From: Streptococcus pseudoporcinus LQ 940-04
GTDB lineage: Bacteria; Bacillota; Bacilli; Lactobacillales; Streptococcaceae
Direction: 5' to 3'
DNA length: 64,000 nt
NCBI RefSeq assembly: GCF_000188035.1
Contig: NZ_AEUY02000005.1
Span: 744,001 to 808,000 of the forward strand
Part shown: positions 19,456 to 29,561 of the stretch, one piece after another
How the letters are laid out: the number at the start of each line of letters is the position of its first letter
Numbering within the stretch: position 1 is the stretch's first letter
Made by a program: the position numbers and the translations under genes
The notes under the pieces: generated by a model
Databases searched by the model: none
What the model was told of the DNA's origin: nothing
What the model saw: only the letters and a program-made list of their open reading frames with translations

Positions 19456-19505
19456 TTGCTTTTCGCATCTGCAATTTGTTATAATAAAAGTCAGTTTTAG
19501 TCAAA
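19456..19505 (+). promoter_or_regulatory. ctsR-clpC promoter with CtsR operator
   Basis: TTGCTT (19456-19461), 18-bp spacer, TATAAT (19480-19485). A CtsR heptad repeat, AGTCAGT-TTT-AGTCAAA (19489-19505), overlaps the transcription start, fitting autorepression by CtsR. Confidence 0.8.
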
Positions 19506-19533
19506 AATGGAGTAGAAATGAAGGGGTGAGTTG

Positions 19534-19995
19534 ATGCCGACAAAAAATACATCTGATAGCATTGAGGAATATATCAAAGAGTTATTAGCTCAATCAGGGA
19601 TTGCCGAGATTAAACGTTCACTACTAGCAGATTCTTTTCAAGTGGTACCAAGTCAGATTAATTACGTTATTAAAACCCGTTTTACTGAAAGCCGTGGATA
19701 TGAAGTTGAAAGTAAGCGTGGTGGAGGTGGCTATATTCGAATTGCTAAGGTTCATTTTTCGGATAAGCACCATCTCATTGGAAATTTAACGGCTAATATT
19801 GGTCAGCAGGTCAGTGAAGTTGTTTTCACAGATTCTATTCAATTATTGTTTGATGAACATTTAATTACTGAACGCGAAGGAAATGTTATTTTAGCGATGG
19901 CCTCTGATGACGTTTTAGGAGCGGACGCCTCTACGATTCGCGCGCGTATGCTATATCGCTTGCTACAGCGTATTGACAGGAAGGGAAACAATTAA
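19534..19995 (+). CDS. ctsR: Heat-shock repressor CtsR
   Basis: 153 residues from ATG at 19534, with GGGGTGAG upstream. The N-terminal helix-turn-helix (about 1-75) includes VVPSQINYVIKTRFTESRGYEVESKRGGGGYIRI, whose glycine-rich wing is the thermosensor in CtsR. The C-terminal part binds McsA/McsB in bacilli; neither is present here, as in other streptococci. It represses clp and groE genes through the heptad repeat. The stop overlaps the clpC start codon. Confidence 0.95.
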   Translation: MPTKNTSDSIEEYIKELLAQSGIAEIKRSLLADSFQVVPSQINYVIKTRFTESRGYEVESKRGGGGYIRIAKVHFSDKHHLIGNLTANIGQQVSEVVFTDSIQLLFDEHLITEREGNVILAMASDDVLGADASTIRARMLYRLLQRIDRKGNN

Positions 19996-22436
19996 TGATA
20001 GATTATTCACTAAAAATGCAGGAAATTTTCAAGCAGGCTCAATATCAGGCAGCTCGCTTTGATAGCCAATATTTAGAAACATGGCATCTTCTTTTAGCGA
20101 TGGTCGTGGTTAACAACTCACTAGCTGGACTTGTTTTCAATGAATTTGACGCTAAAGTTACTATGGAAGAATATGAAGCGGCAGCTATTTTAGCTATGGG
20201 ACAAACGCCAAATGATGATGTGAAAGAGTGGACCTTGAAGGGTCAATCTAGAACCTTAACAAAAATTCTTCAATTTTCAGATGCTATCCGTCAGGTAACA
20301 GGTGCTCAGGAAGTGGGGTCAGAACACGTCCTTTTTGCCCTATTGTTAAATCCTGATGTTATGGCAACTCGTTTACTAGAAATGGCTGGTTTTAAACTAC
20401 GGGATGAGGGTCAAGGGGATTTGAAAATCTCTGATTTACGTAAAGCAATTGAGAGGCAAGCTGCTTATAGTAAAGAGACCATTAAGGCTATTTATGAATT
20501 GCGCAAACCTAAAAAAACAAAAGCAGGTGGGACATTCTCAGATATGATGAAACCGCCAAGTTCAGCAGGTGACCTCTCTGATTTCACGCGTGATTTAACA
20601 CAAATGGCCAGTCAAGGCCTTTTGGAACCGGTGATTGGCCGTGAAAAAGAAATTACTCGAATGGTTCAGGTGCTAAGCCGTAAAACTAAGAATAATCCTG
20701 TCTTAGTCGGAGACGCGGGTGTTGGGAAAACAGCCTTGGCATATGGTCTAGCTCAACGAATTGTCGAGGGAGCTATTCCTTACGAATTGCAGGATATGCG
20801 AGTTTTGGAACTAGACATGATGAGTGTGGTTGCAGGAACTCGTTTTCGGGGTGATTTTGAAGAACGAATGAACCAAATCATAGATGATATTGAAGCAGAT
20901 GGGAAAATTATTCTGTTTGTTGATGAATTACATACGATTATGGGTTCTGGAAGTGGTATTGATAGTACTTTAGATGCGGCTAATATTTTAAAACCAGCTT
21001 TATCTCGTGGGACACTACATATGGTAGGTGCGACGACTCAGGAAGAATACCAAAAACATATTGAAAAAGACGCAGCCTTATCTCGTCGCTTTGCTAAAAT
21101 TTTAATTGAAGAACCAAATCTTGAAGATGCCTACCAAATCCTACTTGGACTAAAATCTTCTTATGAAATGTATCATAATGTTAGAATTTCAGACCAAGCT
21201 GTTAAAGTGGCAGTTAAGGTTGCACACCGTTATTTAACAAGTAAAAATTTGCCAGATTCAGCAATAGACCTCTTAGATGAAGCCAGTGCAACGGTCCAAG
21301 GGCTCATAAAAAAAGAGACACCCTCCTTTTTAAGTCCTATAGACCAGGCTATCCTCGATGGCAATTTTAAAGAAGTGACTAGCATATTAAAAGCTAATAA
21401 GAAAACGAAGCCTAGCCCAACTCCGGTTACAGAAGATGACATCATGGCAACTTTAAGTAGATTGTCGGGGATACCACTTGAGAAAATTAGCCAAGCTGAT
21501 AGTCAAAAATACCTCCAATTAGAGAAAGAATTACACAAACGGGTTATTGGTCAAGACGAAGCTATTTCAGCTATTTCAAGGGCTATTCGTCGCAATCAAT
21601 CTGGTATCCGAACTGGTAAGCGTCCAATTGGCTCATTTATGTTTCTAGGTCCAACAGGTGTTGGAAAAACAGAGCTTGCTAAAGCCTTGGCTGAGGTTTT
21701 ATTTGATGATGAGTCAGCATTAATTCGTTTCGATATGTCAGAATACATGGAGAAATTTGCAGCCAGTCGTCTCAATGGTGCCCCTCCAGGATATGTAGGC
21801 TATGATGAAGGTGGTGAACTGACAGAAAAAGTAAGGAATAAACCTTATTCTGTTTTGCTTTTTGATGAAGTTGAAAAAGCTCATCCAGATATTTTCAACG
21901 TACTTCTTCAAGTTTTGGACGATGGGGTACTGACAGACTCTCGTGGTCGAAAAGTTGATTTTACAAATACTATTATTATCATGACCAGTAATTTAGGTGC
22001 GACAGCACTTCGAGATGATAAAACTGTAGGATTTGGTGCTCGAGATGTTAGTCAAGATCACCAAGCTATGGAAAAACGTATTTTAGAGGAGCTAAAGAAA
22101 GCTTATCGTCCTGAATTTATTAATCGTATTGATGAAAAGGTTGTTTTCCACAGCCTAAGTCAAGAAGATATGCAACAAGTGGTGAGGATTATGGTGAAAC
22201 CGTTGATTGCTGCCTTAGAAGAAAAAGGAATCACTCTCAAATTTCAACCGTCAGCACTTAAATACCTATCTGAGAAAGGCTATGATCTGGAGATGGGAGC
22301 TCGTCCACTTCGAAGAACGATTCAAACAGAAGTTGAGGATAAATTGTCAGAATTACTTCTTTCAGGACAGTTAGGCTCTGGGCATAAATTAAAAATTGGT
22401 TTAGCCAAAGGCAAAATAAAATGTGACATAGAATAA
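19995..22436 (+). CDS. clpC: ATP-dependent Clp protease ATPase subunit ClpC
   Basis: 813 residues. Clp N domain (about 1-140), first AAA+ module with Walker A GDAGVGKTAL and Walker B ILFVDELH, a middle linker, and second AAA+ module with Walker A GPTGVGKTEL and Walker B VLLFDEVEKAH, then the ClpB/C D2-small domain. It unfolds proteins for the ClpP protease. ATG overlaps the ctsR stop (TAATG), so the two are translationally coupled and share the CtsR-controlled promoter. Confidence 0.97.
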   Translation: MIDYSLKMQEIFKQAQYQAARFDSQYLETWHLLLAMVVVNNSLAGLVFNEFDAKVTMEEYEAAAILAMGQTPNDDVKEWTLKGQSRTLTKILQFSDAIRQVTGAQEVGSEHVLFALLLNPDVMATRLLEMAGFKLRDEGQGDLKISDLRKAIERQAAYSKETIKAIYELRKPKKTKAGGTFSDMMKPPSSAGDLSDFTRDLTQMASQGLLEPVIGREKEITRMVQVLSRKTKNNPVLVGDAGVGKTALAYGLAQRIVEGAIPYELQDMRVLELDMMSVVAGTRFRGDFEERMNQIIDDIEADGKIILFVDELHTIMGSGSGIDSTLDAANILKPALSRGTLHMVGATTQEEYQKHIEKDAALSRRFAKILIEEPNLEDAYQILLGLKSSYEMYHNVRISDQAVKVAVKVAHRYLTSKNLPDSAIDLLDEASATVQGLIKKETPSFLSPIDQAILDGNFKEVTSILKANKKTKPSPTPVTEDDIMATLSRLSGIPLEKISQADSQKYLQLEKELHKRVIGQDEAISAISRAIRRNQSGIRTGKRPIGSFMFLGPTGVGKTELAKALAEVLFDDESALIRFDMSEYMEKFAASRLNGAPPGYVGYDEGGELTEKVRNKPYSVLLFDEVEKAHPDIFNVLLQVLDDGVLTDSRGRKVDFTNTIIIMTSNLGATALRDDKTVGFGARDVSQDHQAMEKRILEELKKAYRPEFINRIDEKVVFHSLSQEDMQQVVRIMVKPLIAALEEKGITLKFQPSALKYLSEKGYDLEMGARPLRRTIQTEVEDKLSELLLSGQLGSGHKLKIGLAKGKIKCDIE

Positions 22437-22461
22437 GATAGAAAGAGGGATTAGTTAAATG

Positions 22462-22525
22462 AAAAGAATCTCCTTATATGAGCAGTATAGTACTTTTTAG
22501 GCTGTTCATTATAAGGGCTTCTTTT
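22462..22525 (+). terminator. clpC downstream hairpin
   Basis: A long imperfect stem pairs AAAAGAATCTCCTTATATGA with its near complement ending GGGCTTCTTTT. It lies before the groE promoter and is the likely ctsR-clpC terminator. Confidence 0.65.
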
Positions 22526-22546
22526 CAAAAAACTAAGCTCTTTTTT

Positions 22547-22613
22547 CTTGACTATTTTTGACCAAGTGATAAAATAGTAAACAGAGTTAGCACTCTATTC
22601 AAAAGAGTGCTAA
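22547..22613 (+). promoter_or_regulatory. groESL promoter with CtsR box and CIRCE element
   Basis: TTGACT (22548-22553), 16-bp spacer, TAAAAT (22570-22575). A CtsR heptad repeat in reverse orientation (22547-22563, 15 of 17 matches) covers the -35 region. A perfect CIRCE, TTAGCACTC-N9-GAGTGCTAA (22587-22613), follows the -10. Dual CtsR and HrcA control of groE is established in some streptococci. Confidence 0.9.
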
Positions 22614-22648
22614 AAATAATAAAATTCAATTTATTGGAGGTAATACTC

Positions 22649-22939
22649 ATGTTAAAACCATTAGGTGACCGCGTGGTCGTTAAATTTAATGAAGAACAAG
22701 AAAAAACAGTTGGTGGCTTTGTTCTTGCTGGCGCGCAAAAAGAGTCAACAAGAAAAGCTAAGGTTGTAGCTATTAGTGATACTGGTATACGAACTATCAC
22801 TGGTGAGCTTGTACCCCCTTCTGTTAAAATCGGCCAAGAAGTTTTAGTTGAAAGCGGACATGACTTAGAAGTGACCTTTAATGACGAAAAAGTTTCTATC
22901 ATTAGAGAGTCAGATATTATTGCAATTATTACTGAATAA
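22649..22939 (+). CDS. groES: Co-chaperonin GroES
   Basis: 96 residues from [13 protein letters not shown], placed by the GGAGG at 22636-22640. A longer in-frame ATG at 22607 lies within the CIRCE element and is not used. The mobile loop ([13 protein letters not shown]) that contacts GroEL is present. Forms the heptameric lid of the chaperonin. First gene of groESL. Confidence 0.97.
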   Translation: MLKPLGDRVVVKFNEEQEKTVGGFVLAGAQKESTRKAKVVAISDTGIRTITGELVPPSVKIGQEVLVESGHDLEVTFNDEKVSIIRESDIIAIITE

Positions 22940-22963
22940 GAAATCTCATCATCAGAGTTATAG

Positions 22964-24607
<1,644 letters not shown>

Positions 24608-24623
24608 GTTTAGAAAGCTTCTT

Positions 24624-24793
24624 AAAAAGAGGCTGGGACAAAAGTCTAAGCTCAAATATAAAAAGCGAACAAGACAGTATTCTGAGTATCAGAAAATGAG
24701 TTTTGTTCGCTTTTTGGGTTTCATTTATCAATTGGAAAAATTAATGGCAGGGAATCTCAAAAATTAATACCTTTTTGTCCCAGTCTCTTTTTT
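24624..24793. repeat. Intergenic inverted-repeat element, copy 2
   Basis: Starts AAAAAGAGGCTGGGACAAAA and ends TTTTTGTCCCAGTCTCTTTTT, giving long terminal inverted repeats. The inner hairpin AAAAAGCGAACAA / TTGTTCGCTTTTT can terminate groESL. Nearly identical to copies 1 and 3. Confidence 0.88.
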
Positions 24794-24822
24794 AATTTAT
24801 TGAAAAATTATAGCAAAAGCTT

Positions 24823-24850
24823 TTGTGAATAAATAGTTCTATGTTACAAT
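24823..24850 (+). promoter_or_regulatory. Promoter of the metalloprotease gene
   Basis: TTGTGA (24823-24828), 16-bp spacer, TACAAT (24845-24850), about 50 nt before the ATG. Confidence 0.55.
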
Positions 24851-24899
24851 GAGATTTAACAATTATTAAAAAAAGGTTACAAGGAGAGAGTGAAAGAAA

Positions 24900-27743
24900 A
24901 TGTTTAGGAATAGAAAAGAAATTTTTAGCATCCGCAAAACGATGCTAGGAGTTGGGAGTATCTTATTAGGGGTGATGCTAACAACTCAAATTGCCAGTGC
25001 AGAAGAAGCAAGTGGGGGAGTAATATCGACATCACCAACAAGCTTAGTAAGGACAGCGCCTGCTGTTACGGATTCAACTATCCCGACCACATCAACAGCT
25101 TTAGCTACTAGTGGAACAGCCACACCGTCTGGAACAAGAACTTTAGCAGCTTCAACAACTCCTTCTGTTACGGGAACCCTTATTTCGAGTCCTATCCGTT
25201 ATGTTTCAGACCCTAGTCAAGTTGTAGGTTATCGACAGGTCCAGATTCAAGGTGTGGATGGTAAATTAATTACTACTCAGACAGGAGCTTTAGATGCTAA
25301 TGGGAATCCAGTCATTACGGTTCAGCGGATTGAGCCGACCGAAACAGTTATTATTTTAGGAACCAAGCCGACAACTACAGTAACCTCAACAACACCAGCT
25401 ACTACCGTTTACAGTATTGATGTCACAAAACCTGTTGGGACAGATCTTGTCATTCCTGCGGTTGATGGCAGTACCAGCACAACTACTACCTATAAGATAC
25501 AGACAGAAACGACAGCTCCAACAAGTCCAGCAGTTTATTCTGAAGCTTATAAATGGATTGACCAGCCTTTTTACCATCTTGATGCTACACAGGCATTGCC
25601 TAGTGATCGGATTGCTGTAGATAGTCTTTTTGTGCCTATGCCAACTTTGCTTGCTGACTTCAATAGGAGTGAAAGTACTGTTAGGGAGTATGCTCAATAT
25701 GCTGAAAATTACGTGTACGACTATATCACTGTTACTAATCCTGATGGCTCAACCACCCGAACACGTGTGATTCGACCTGTAACCAGCGAAATGCTAGATC
25801 CAACCAATGCTGAGCTTAGAACAAGGCTTGATTTGTCAGATGATAATATATTTTATTCTCGATTGTTGCAAGCAAGTAAAGAGGATTTATGGAATACCTC
25901 AGCTCAAGATTATGGACTGGAGTTAGTCCCAGAAAATTTAGCTACCTCTAGTGATGATTTCCTAAGATATCATAATAGTCATATTATTAACGATGCTTTA
26001 TATGCAGATATTAAAGCAGATTACCAAAGAGCTCAGCTAGCTTACAAACAGTTAACAGCGCTCGGTACCTTGACAAGTGATCAAGAAGCTGATATGGATT
26101 TGATGACTAGGCAGTTTGATTCCTTAACACGTCGCTATAACAACTACCGAGATAGTATCAAGATTGATGTGGATTATAGTCATACAGCTATGCCTGCTGA
26201 TCAAAGGCAGGATTTTGAAGCAAGGCTACAGTCTCTCCCTTTAGAAATTCAGCGAGTTATTGCTAATTTGGTTATCTATGATGGAGAGATTCCTGGTATG
26301 GGAGCAACGACACTTGGTTTAGCTAGCTCCGTAGATCAATCTATTTCTTTGAAGTATGTATCTAATAATACGGAATTGCTGGCAACTGTTTTACACGAAA
26401 TGACTCATATTATTGACTTTAAAAGTGGTCTCTATATGGAAAGGTCTGATCGCAATACCGACAACACACTTGATACTGTTATGGCTTTTTCTGATACGAC
26501 AGAATTCTTAGATGTTTACCATACTTATTTTGATCGACCAGATGTGTGGTCATACTATCGTGATAACAGCGAGGAAGCATTTGCTGAAGGTCTAAGCCAA
26601 TACATCATGCATCGTTTATATGGTAGGCCTTATGATACATTTGTTGCCAATCCATTTACAGGGGACGCATACATGCCTGGAAATGGGGTTGGATATAGTC
26701 CATTTGCTGCGTCAGAGTACTATTTTGCTAACCTTTATCATAGATTGTTTGACTATCCAAGAACTGCTCGAGTTGTACCTTACTTAGTCACAAGCGCAGT
26801 GACTGCACCAGTCAAGGGTCAAGTAGTCTATGGTGCCATGCCGGTTGAAACGACAGTGTCAAGACCTTATAAAACAGTTTATGCGGGTGATGTGACTTTA
26901 GCCTACGACCCTACTGGTCTAAGTGATGTTGTAGAAGCAGGAGTAAATGGGTCTGAAACAACTAGAACAACCTATACACTTGATAATAATCATCAATTAG
27001 TTGCAACTGAGTCAGTTGTTTCTTCTAGCTTAGCTAAAGATAGAGTCATTACTAAGGGGATTAAACCAGTAGTTAGTGATAAACAAATAACTATGACCGT
27101 CATTTACCAAGAAGTAAAGGATCATGCACTTGGCGACTGGCAAGTTAAGGTAGTTGATGCGGGTCAAAATGGCCTTATGAGACAGACAACGACTTATAGC
27201 ATTGATCCAGTGACGGGGCTTATCACATCATCCACTAGGGAAGTGCTTGTGGCGGAAATGCGTCCAATGATAGTGCAGTATCAAGTAGGTACGCCGCAAG
27301 TAAGTCACATTGCTTATCAGGTTCAGTATGTTGATGACCCTAATCTTCCTCTTGGAACTCGGGTGCCCCTCAATCCGGGCCGAGAAGGTTCATCTACAGT
27401 TAATGTGGCGTCATTTCGTTTTGTTCAAGACGGTCCTAATAGTCGATTTGAATCTATTGTTTATGATAGTCCGGTAGTAGTAGCTGCTCAAGATCAAGTC
27501 ATTACGGTTGGTTCTCATCTTACTGTGGTTGCCCCAGAGACGACAATGGACAAGAAAGAAGTTCAACAGCCAACGGTGCAGATGGTTGCTATAAAAGCAC
27601 CAGCTCTTAACAAGGTTAATCAAATATCATCAAAAGCAAGTTTACCAATAGCTGGTGATGATAGTCATTTCCTGATGACAGTGATGTCTAGCGCCTTATT
27701 AATTGGGATAGGTTTAACAATTAAGAAAAAAGAATTTATCTAA
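24900..27743 (+). CDS. Wall-anchored zinc metalloprotease, anthrax lethal-factor-like (ATLF)
   Basis: 947 residues. A YSIRK-type signal peptide (FSIRKTMLGVGSILLGV, cleavage near residue 36) is followed by a Thr/Ser/Pro-rich segment (about 40-105). A G5-like segment (about 105-160) precedes a second Thr-rich linker. The catalytic region (about 215-620) has HEMTH at 499-503 and EEAFAEG at 558-564, the HExxH plus distant Glu pattern of the ATLF/M34 group. G5-like repeats (TTTYSIDPVTGLITSS type) fill about 640-880. The sorting signal is LPIAG (915-919), then a hydrophobic stretch and KKKEF; Thr is replaced by Ala. Likely cell-wall-displayed host-protein protease; substrate unknown. Confidence 0.8.
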   Translation: MFRNRKEIFSIRKTMLGVGSILLGVMLTTQIASAEEASGGVISTSPTSLVRTAPAVTDSTIPTTSTALATSGTATPSGTRTLAASTTPSVTGTLISSPIRYVSDPSQVVGYRQVQIQGVDGKLITTQTGALDANGNPVITVQRIEPTETVIILGTKPTTTVTSTTPATTVYSIDVTKPVGTDLVIPAVDGSTSTTTTYKIQTETTAPTSPAVYSEAYKWIDQPFYHLDATQALPSDRIAVDSLFVPMPTLLADFNRSESTVREYAQYAENYVYDYITVTNPDGSTTRTRVIRPVTSEMLDPTNAELRTRLDLSDDNIFYSRLLQASKEDLWNTSAQDYGLELVPENLATSSDDFLRYHNSHIINDALYADIKADYQRAQLAYKQLTALGTLTSDQEADMDLMTRQFDSLTRRYNNYRDSIKIDVDYSHTAMPADQRQDFEARLQSLPLEIQRVIANLVIYDGEIPGMGATTLGLASSVDQSISLKYVSNNTELLATVLHEMTHIIDFKSGLYMERSDRNTDNTLDTVMAFSDTTEFLDVYHTYFDRPDVWSYYRDNSEEAFAEGLSQYIMHRLYGRPYDTFVANPFTGDAYMPGNGVGYSPFAASEYYFANLYHRLFDYPRTARVVPYLVTSAVTAPVKGQVVYGAMPVETTVSRPYKTVYAGDVTLAYDPTGLSDVVEAGVNGSETTRTTYTLDNNHQLVATESVVSSSLAKDRVITKGIKPVVSDKQITMTVIYQEVKDHALGDWQVKVVDAGQNGLMRQTTTYSIDPVTGLITSSTREVLVAEMRPMIVQYQVGTPQVSHIAYQVQYVDDPNLPLGTRVPLNPGREGSSTVNVASFRFVQDGPNSRFESIVYDSPVVVAAQDQVITVGSHLTVVAPETTMDKKEVQQPTVQMVAIKAPALNKVNQISSKASLPIAGDDSHFLMTVMSSALLIGIGLTIKKKEFI

Positions 27744-27748
27744 ACAAA

Positions 27749-27780
27749 GATAGCGCCCCTGGGTACCAGAGGCGCTATTT
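27749..27780 (+). terminator. Metalloprotease terminator
   Basis: ATAGCGCC-C-CTGG and CCAG-A-GGCGCTAT form a 12-bp stem with one mismatch around a GTA loop, followed by TTT. Confidence 0.75.
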
Positions 27781-27856
27781 AAACTTATGAAAAAAGGTTT
27801 AGGATATATAGACAGAATAACCATCTTAACTTAAATGAAGCTTAAAGGTTTAAAAC

Positions 27857-27958
27857 CTATTTGTTTTTCACCTTTTTATCTCTGCTTCTAGGGCTATCTT
27901 TTTCTAACTTAGATTCAATGTCTTTAAGGCGTTTGAAGGTCTTTTCAGCACGATTCAT
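27857..27958 (-). pseudogene. Out-of-frame C-terminal tail of the C69 dipeptidase (33 codons)
   Basis: The reading frame MNRAEKTFKRLKDIESKLEK... (33 residues, very basic) begins at an ATGA that overlaps the dipeptidase stop codon. It continues the same charged helical character in another frame. Adding one base just before the stop would join it to the dipeptidase as ...ADKDL-x-MNRAEKTF. It may be the displaced end of that gene, or a small coupled peptide. It is too short to decide. Confidence 0.4.
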
Positions 27959-29358
27959 AGATCTTTGTCAGCTTTTTCTTGAGCAGCTTTTGGGTCACTT
28001 GTCATTAATTTGGTAACTTCTTGATTTGTTGTGTCTTGCTCAGTCATCCAGGTTTTTTCGAGTTTTTTCATCTCGTCAATAACTTGAGTGCCAAATTTTT
28101 TAGGATTAGCGGCAACCATATCGTTGATATGTGATACCGTCCAATACCAAGAGTCTTTGTTATATTTAGTGCTGTTTTCATGATAGGCTTTATAAGTTTG
28201 ACTGATGTTGCCTAGGTAAGGTAAATATGGAGCATTTCTTGGACTTCCGATGGATAGCCACATAACGCCACCTCCCATTTCTGCAGGGATATCATGTTTT
28301 AGTTGGAAAATATGTGCTTCCATCACATTTGGGTTTGAAATGGGATAGGCGTAACCTTTTCTTGCTTCTTTTGATTTAGGTTTTCCTTTGCCATCTAGTT
28401 CCATTTGATCTAGAGGCTTTAAGTCTAGGCCTTCAAAACGGTTACGTTGTAATTTAATAGCATCTTCCAGGGTGAGTTTTTTAGTAGTACTTTGTAATAA
28501 TTCGAAATTCTTATCTTTGTAAGTCACTTTAGAATCAGGATTAAGTGCTTTGATACCAGAGTAGACCCGTGAGCGGTTGGCATCATCCATTTTTGGATTA
28601 TAGGATTGTGCAATGTGGAATTGTCCATCAACTTCTTTATAAGTACCAGCTTCCTTAGCTATCTTTTTAACATCGGCAGAAGCAATAGTATTTTCTTTAT
28701 CATCAAAATTGACATGTCCTAGATAGAAGGTGTTTGGAAAGACAGCGAATTTATCGTTTGGAAATTTAATGGCTACATATTGATGGCCTGATAAGATTTC
28801 CATATACCAAACACCGTCTTTATCAGCAATAGTAACAATATTACCTTCAGCAGCTCCCTTTTCTTTAACGATTTTTGCGATGAGCTGGACCCCTTCTTTA
28901 GCTGTTTTTACGCTTGGGAGAATGACCGAAGCCATTGAAGACTCTGCTAAGCCATTTTTAATATAGGGATCTTTTTTTAATATTTTGCTGTTTGCAGAGG
29001 CTGAAACAGTAGCAGACATAGAGACACCATGTTCGTTAAAGCCAGCTTCGTCAAAGACTCCTCGTTCTGGAGTAACGTCAGGGACAGCTGTATACTTAAA
29101 GGAATGGTCTGGTAATGGGTATTCAAATCCGTTAGCCTTGTCTTTCCACATGTCTCCTTTTTTGTGATCTTTTGCAGCCCTGATAATAAACGTTTTGTTG
29201 TGGTTTGGTTCCAAATCCTCTGTTCGACCATAAAGAGTAGAACCGTCTGTTGTTAAATCTTTACCAATGATGAAACCTGTACAAGCATCAGCAGATGAAT
29301 AACAACCAAGAGCAGCTAAAAAGGTTGCTGCTGTGAGAGTAATCTTTTTTTTGTTCAT
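27955..29358 (-). CDS. pepD: C69 family dipeptidase, secreted
   Basis: 467 residues from MNKKKITL (29358), with TTGGAGG upstream; the longer frame to 29427 crosses the promoter and is not used. A signal peptide (1-25) ends ...SSADA, exposing Cys26 of CTGFIIG, the N-terminal nucleophile typical of family C69 (LACTB-like Ntn hydrolases). DGSTLYGRTEDLEPNH and the VRVYSG-like region (NRSRVYSGIKALNP) are family motifs. Hydrolyses dipeptides outside the membrane. The C-terminus may be truncated by a frameshift. Confidence 0.88.
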   Translation of the reverse strand: MNKKKITLTAATFLAALGCYSSADACTGFIIGKDLTTDGSTLYGRTEDLEPNHNKTFIIRAAKDHKKGDMWKDKANGFEYPLPDHSFKYTAVPDVTPERGVFDEAGFNEHGVSMSATVSASANSKILKKDPYIKNGLAESSMASVILPSVKTAKEGVQLIAKIVKEKGAAEGNIVTIADKDGVWYMEILSGHQYVAIKFPNDKFAVFPNTFYLGHVNFDDKENTIASADVKKIAKEAGTYKEVDGQFHIAQSYNPKMDDANRSRVYSGIKALNPDSKVTYKDKNFELLQSTTKKLTLEDAIKLQRNRFEGLDLKPLDQMELDGKGKPKSKEARKGYAYPISNPNVMEAHIFQLKHDIPAEMGGGVMWLSIGSPRNAPYLPYLGNISQTYKAYHENSTKYNKDSWYWTVSHINDMVAANPKKFGTQVIDEMKKLEKTWMTEQDTTNQEVTKLMTSDPKAAQEKADKDL

Positions 29359-29394
29359 AGTAAACCTCCAAAAAATGTGTGCGCTTCCAATGGT

Positions 29395-29423
29395 ATTATA
29401 TGCTAGAAAAGAAATAAATTCAA
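29395..29423 (-). promoter_or_regulatory. Dipeptidase promoter
   Basis: Minus strand TTGAAT (29418-29423), 17-bp spacer, TATAAT (29395-29400), about 37 nt before the ATG. Confidence 0.8.
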
Positions 29424-29561
29424 TCATTTGCCGATAATTGAAGGCTTTGTAGCATAATAAAAATGTTGAAGAGGCTAATTTTTAAATACTTTAGATTTTT
29501 TAGGAGAATGCTTATAAATTTGATATAATAAAGAGTAGTTCGTAGTGAAAGGGATACCGAT

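Noticed and set aside
22607..22648. 14-residue N-terminal extension of GroES
   Set aside because: Its start lies within CIRCE; the GGAGG at 22636-22640 fixes the start at 22649.
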